Positions 60,998 through 64,000 of a stretch of DNA of 64,000 bases are shown piece by piece. Under the pieces are notes generated by a model that saw only the letters and a list, made by a program, of their open reading frames with translations, made no database searches and was not told the origin of the DNA. Origin of the DNA: an uncultured Oscillospiraceae bacterium (GTDB lineage Bacteria > Bacillota > Clostridia > Oscillospirales > Acutalibacteraceae); the NCBI GenBank assembly GCA_905193225.1, contig CAJJNV010000005.1:21813-85812 (forward strand). The letters are read 5' to 3'. The position numbers were made by a program, and so were the translations under genes. The first letter of the stretch is position 1. Each line of letters begins with the position of its first letter.

Positions 60998-62278
60998 ATG
61001 TATCTTGAAGAAATAAAAAAAGAGGCTCAAAGCATCGCCCGGCGGCTCAAAAAATCGGCTCTGCCGAAGGCGGCCGAGGTTTTTGAAAAATGCTTTCCCG
61101 TAACGGCCGAAACCACCGTTAAAACCGCCTCAAAGGACGACACCTTTCTCATAACCGGCGACATTCCCGCCATGTGGCTTCGGGACAGCACGGCTCAGGT
61201 GGTTTGTTACCTCCCCCTTGCAAAACAAAACGCCGATGTAGCCGACTTTATCGAGGGACTGTGCAAAAGGCAGTTTAAATGCATCTGCCACGACCCCTAT
61301 GCCAATGCCTATAACGAAAGGGAGGACGGCGGCCACTGCAACGACGATGACAACTGTGACGATCCCCTTATCTGGGAGAGAAAATACGAGGTCGATTCCC
61401 TTTGCTATGCCATAAAGCTTTGCTACGATTTTTACAAGGTGACAGGAAGAAGGTCTCATTTTGACGGCACATTTTTCGAGGGGGCAAAAAAGATTCTCAC
61501 CCTTTTTGAAAAAGAGCAGCGCCACAAAGAGCTTTCGGATTATAAATTCATCCGCCCCAACACCGCCGAGCACGACACCATGCCAAAAAACGGCGAGGGC
61601 AATCCCGTTGGCTTTACCGGTATGACCTGGTCGGGCTTCCGTCCAAGCGACGACCGTTGTTTTTACAACTACCTTATCCCGTCAAATATGTTTGCCGCCG
61701 TCGAGCTTTTGCACCTTGCCGAGATTTTTGAGAAAACAGCAAAGGACGGAGAGCTGTCGCAAAAATGCCGTATCCTTTCGGCCGAGATAAGACAGGGAAT
61801 CAAGAATTACGGCTGTGTCGTTCACGAAAAATTCGGCAAAATGTATGCCTACGAGACCGACGGACTTGGCAACTACATACTGTCCGACGACGCCAATGTA
61901 CCGAGCCTTCTTTCGGCGCCCTATCTCGGATTTAGCAGCAAAAACGACCCCGTTTACGAGGCTACGCGAGACTTTGTACTGTCTAAAGACAACCCATTCT
62001 ATTTTGAAGGAAGATATGCAAAGGGAGTGGGCAGTCCCCACACGCCGAAAAGTTATGTCTGGCACATCGCCCTTTCCATGCAGGGACTGACGGCTAAAGG
62101 TAAGGAAGAAAAGCTTTCGCTTCTAAAAATGCTTGTCTCCACCACCGACGGCACGGATTTAATGCACGAGGGTTTTGACGCAAACGACCCGTCAAAATAC
62201 ACACGCCCCTGGTTTGCGTGGTCATGTTCGCTGTTCTGCGAGTTTGTTATGCACTGTCTCGACCAAGGGGTAATATAA
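60998..62278 (+). CDS. GH125 family exo-alpha-1,6-mannosidase-like enzyme
   Basis: A 426-aa cytoplasmic protein of glycoside hydrolase family 125. It has the motifs TGDIPAMWLRDSTAQV, ERKYEVDSLCYAIKLCYDFY, MTWSGFRPSDD (probable general acid Asp), DDANVPSLLSAPYLGF and LMHEGFDANDPSKYTRPWFA (probable base Glu). Known members remove alpha-1,6-linked mannose from N-glycan or mannan fragments without a metal. AAGGAG precedes the ATG at 60998; a longer in-frame reading upstream overlaps polA's downstream spacer and has no family sequence. There is no signal peptide. Confidence 0.9.
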   Translation: MYLEEIKKEAQSIARRLKKSALPKAAEVFEKCFPVTAETTVKTASKDDTFLITGDIPAMWLRDSTAQVVCYLPLAKQNADVADFIEGLCKRQFKCICHDPYANAYNEREDGGHCNDDDNCDDPLIWERKYEVDSLCYAIKLCYDFYKVTGRRSHFDGTFFEGAKKILTLFEKEQRHKELSDYKFIRPNTAEHDTMPKNGEGNPVGFTGMTWSGFRPSDDRCFYNYLIPSNMFAAVELLHLAEIFEKTAKDGELSQKCRILSAEIRQGIKNYGCVVHEKFGKMYAYETDGLGNYILSDDANVPSLLSAPYLGFSSKNDPVYEATRDFVLSKDNPFYFEGRYAKGVGSPHTPKSYVWHIALSMQGLTAKGKEEKLSLLKMLVSTTDGTDLMHEGFDANDPSKYTRPWFAWSCSLFCEFVMHCLDQGVI

Positions 62279-62291
62279 AAGAGAAAAACAT

Positions 62292-62330
62292 AACGCCCGA
62301 TGTTACAATCATCGGGCGTTTCGTTATATT
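62292..62330 (+). terminator. Terminator after GH125 gene
   Basis: Perfect 11-bp stem AACGCCCGATG/CATCGGGCGTT (62292-62302, 62310-62320) followed by TTCGTTATATT. Confidence 0.75.
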
Positions 62331-62547
62331 CAAGCTTTCTCTGCAGTGTAAAATGCGGTGCCTATGAGCGATAAGTATTATGGATGATTTCACGCTTCCC
62401 CGTGAAGAAAAATGAACGGCAGAAACTCTTCGACCTTAAAAACAGGATAATTTTTCGTTTTTGAAGTTTTGCACCCTTTAGGGAAGGCTTGTTTGCAGGC
62501 GGCGGCATGTTTTATGCAAAAAAATTTTAAAAAAAATAAAAAACCTG

Positions 62548-62597
62548 TTGACAAGGACAAACGAAGGGTTTATAATCCTAACTAACGAATGTTAGTT
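62548..62597 (+). promoter_or_regulatory. Promoter with operator-like dyad
   Basis: TTGACA (62548-62553), 17-bp spacer, TATAAT (62571-62576), followed at the start site by AACTAAC-GAAT-GTTAGTT (62580-62597), a perfect 7-bp dyad of the type bound by TetR-like repressors. No intact gene follows. From 62331 to 62547 I see no gene. Confidence 0.7.
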
Positions 62598-62649
62598 AGT
62601 TAAACAAAATCGCAAAAAACCGTTGCAAAAGCCCTGCCGATGTGATAAA

Positions 62650-62712
62650 ATGATAAAGCTGTCCGAAAACATTATGACTAAACGCCAAATCGGATGGGAT
62701 CTAAAGAATTGA
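62650..62712 (+). pseudogene. Possible truncated start of a lost regulated gene
   Basis: A 20-codon reading frame (MIKLSENIMTKRQIGWDLKN) begins downstream of the promoter-dyad pair and stops just inside the AT-rich flank of the four-helix-bundle element. The MTKRQI part resembles TetR-family N-termini, which would fit the dyad, but it is too short to prove. No good ribosome site precedes it. It may be the remnant of a gene interrupted by the insertion. Confidence 0.3.
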
Positions 62713-62747
62713 TAATTGAAAACGGAAAGTTGAAAGTGAGCAATTAA

Positions 62748-63091
62748 ACGGAAAACATTGTTGAAATTAAGAGCTTTGACTTTGCAGTTAGGATTGTCAA
62801 TTTGTATGAGCATTTAACTGATATCAAGAAAGAATATGTTCTTTCAAAGCAATTACTTCGCAGCGGTACAAGTATCGGTGCAAATGTTGCTGAGGCTGAA
62901 CAAGCACAAAGCAGACCGGATTTTGTTTCAAAGATGAATATTGCATTAAAAAAACCTCTGAAACAAAATATTGGATTAAACTTTTAAAAGCAACCGACTT
63001 TCTTTCTAAAAGAGAAAGCTCTTCGCTTTTAGCTGATTGCGTTGAATTGGAAAAATTGTTAGTAAGCATTATAAAATCATCAAAACAATAA
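62748..63091 (+). pseudogene. Broken four-helix-bundle (S23/bIVP-like) protein gene
   Basis: The frame from 62748 reads ENIVEIKSFDFAVRIVNLYE, then KKEYVLSKQLLRSGTSIGAN, VAEAEQAQSRPDF and KMNIALK; a one-base loss near 62948-62955 shifts it, and the +1 frame continues SETKYWIKLLKATDFLSKRE to ADCVELEKLLVSIIKSSKQ and a stop at 63091. The product matches the small four-helix-bundle family found in rRNA intervening sequences and as stand-alone genes. The first codon is ACG, right after an in-frame stop, where ATG would be expected. Both sides have GAAAGTTGAAA-type sequence in inverted orientation. It is very probably inactive. Confidence 0.8.
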
Positions 63092-63127
63092 TTTTCAATT
63101 TTCCATTTTCAACTTTCAATTTAATAT

Positions 63128-63211
63128 GCGGGCGTGGCGGAATTGGCAGACGCGCCAGACTTAGGATCTGGTGGTTTTACCGTGGGGGTTCAAGTCCCTT
63201 CGCCCGCACCA
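63128..63211 (+). tRNA. tRNA-Leu (anticodon TAG)
   Basis: An 84-nt gene with acceptor stem GCGGGCG/CGCCCGC, anticodon stem CCAGA/TCTGG around loop CTTAGGA (anticodon TAG, reading CTA-type codons), a long variable arm, T arm GGGGGTTCAAGTCCC, and an encoded CCA end. The long variable arm identifies a class II tRNA. Confidence 0.96.
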
Positions 63212-63218
63212 TATAAAG

Positions 63219-63270
63219 ACACCATTGAAATCTGAACCCTCAAGTTCAGACTCAATGGTGTTTTTATTAT
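63219..63270 (+). terminator. Terminator after tRNA-Leu
   Basis: ACACCATTGA (63219-63228) pairs with TCAATGGTGT (63252-63261), with inner TCTGAA/TTCAGA, followed by TTTTATT. Confidence 0.85.
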
Positions 63271-63380
63271 AAAACCCAGTATTTATGCGGCTTTTCGAGG
63301 TCGCATTTTCTTTTTGCAAGCTGGACTGAAAACAGAAAAACTCAAATTAGGCAATCCAAAGATTTAAAAACAAACCTTAT

Positions 63381-64000
63381 TGAACCCATTTGTCCGACTG
63401 CACGTGTCTTATAAACCCGCGCCCTTCAAGGCATATTCCTCTTCCATCTGTTCGGGAGTCTTGTATTGCAGTTTCTTGTGCGGACGTTTCGTATTGTAGA
63501 AAATTATGTACTTGTCTACCGCACTTCGGAAGTCTGCCTCCGAACGGTATTTCGTTCGATACAACTCCTCACGCTTCATAGAAGCAAAGAACGATTCCAT
63601 TACTGAATTGTCATACGGCACGTGCGCTCTTGAAAAGGAGTGCGTGATGTGCAGTGACCGCATATAGTCGTTCATCGTTTTTGAACGATAATTACCACCA
63701 CGGTCGGTATGGAAAACCAAACTTGAATCCGGTTGGCGTGCTTTATAGGCAATCTGAAAAGTCGACTTCACAAGTTGCGTGCTGTTGGTCTTTCCAATTT
63801 TATAACCTACGACCATACGGGAGAACAGGTCGATAATCACGCAAATATAATAAGCGTTTTCGCCGTACTTGAAATAGGTAACATCACTAACCCACACTTC
63901 GTTCGGTTTGCACGTGTCAAACTCTTGGTTAAGGTGGTTTTTGTATTTGCGGCCTTCGTCCTCGTATAATTTCTTCGCCGACTGACGAATGCTGACTAAC
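63381..64000 (-). mobile_element. IS3-family insertion sequence, partial
   Basis: One end of an IS3-family element. The probable terminal inverted repeat begins TGAACCCATTTGTCCGA at 63381; the transposase gene lies just inside, and the rest continues beyond 64000. The other end and target duplication cannot be seen. Confidence 0.75.
63409..64000 (-). CDS. IS3-family transposase OrfB, 5' end outside window
   Basis: The visible 196 codons form the DDE integrase core: KPNEVWVSDVTYFKYGENAY (first Asp), FHTDRGGNYRSKTMND (second Asp), and VMESFFASMKREELY (catalytic Glu), then FYNTKRPHKKLQYKTPEQME. The frame is open from the window edge at 63999, where the helix-turn-helix part would follow upstream; a GTG at 63897 is internal, not the true start. 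OrfA is not visible. No frameshift is seen in this part, so the element may be active. Confidence 0.92.
   Translation of the reverse strand, partial: LVSIRQSAKKLYEDEGRKYKNHLNQEFDTCKPNEVWVSDVTYFKYGENAYYICVIIDLFSRMVVGYKIGKTNSTQLVKSTFQIAYKARQPDSSLVFHTDRGGNYRSKTMNDYMRSLHITHSFSRAHVPYDNSVMESFFASMKREELYRTKYRSEADFRSAVDKYIIFYNTKRPHKKLQYKTPEQMEEEYALKGAGL

Overview
The window looks like a chromosomal segment of a spore-forming Clostridia member, most likely a gut-type Ruminococcaceae/Oscillospiraceae lineage. The evidence is spoIIR, Firmicutes-style ribosome binding sites and sigma-A promoters, a Firmicutes L1-type mRNA element, a lysine riboswitch, moderate G+C content, and two secreted carbohydrate-active proteins that carry dockerin modules. 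An exact 16-bp parS site at 7514-7529, together with the nusG/rplK-type ribosomal genes, suggests an origin-proximal location.

Layout. 1-4.4 kb, minus strand: rnc-plsX-prfA, a 58-aa DUF951 gene and a THUMP-domain RNA methyltransferase. 4.5-6.3 kb: three small unrecognised proteins, divergent from a YfcE-like phosphodiesterase. 6.8-9.6 kb: a parS-containing intergenic region and a class B penicillin-binding protein. 9.6-12.2 kb: glmS and a left-handed beta-helix acyltransferase. 12.5-15.3 kb: rpmG, secE (with an unusual four-helix N-terminal extension), nusG, rplK and rplA, with an L1-binding mRNA motif before each of the last two. 15.5-25.6 kb: rlmB, a large P1B-ATPase-like membrane protein lacking the catalytic motif, hemW, spoIIR, a repeat-tailed small membrane protein divergent from an XRE regulator, a TetR regulator and putP. 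This block separates rplKA from rplJL (25.9-26.9 kb), which are normally adjacent. 27-30 kb: a SanA/YdcF-like protein, then a small P-loop protein and pgi on the other strand.

30.4-43.1 kb holds secreted and transport functions: a CE2-like esterase with a C-terminal dockerin, a lysine-riboswitch-controlled NhaC-family transporter, a MacB-like ABC transporter fusion, the CCA-adding enzyme, and a GH36-like glycosidase with an internal dockerin. 43.5-48 kb: a transaldolase-family enzyme and mfd. 48.5-55.1 kb: a MORN-repeat protein, an alpha/beta hydrolase, a CNNM/HlyC-type protein and secA. 56.4-62.3 kb: nifS-nifU, polA and a GH125 mannosidase. The right edge (62.5-64 kb) is a decaying, plastic zone around a tRNA-Leu gene. 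It contains an orphan promoter/operator, a broken four-helix-bundle gene and an IS3-family element that runs off the window.

A family of about 135-160 bp interrupted-palindrome elements (four whole copies and one half copy) occupies several of the long gene-free gaps, and tandem repeats have grown next to one copy downstream of the secA promoter. Assignments rest on reading motifs and gene context only; no database search was possible.
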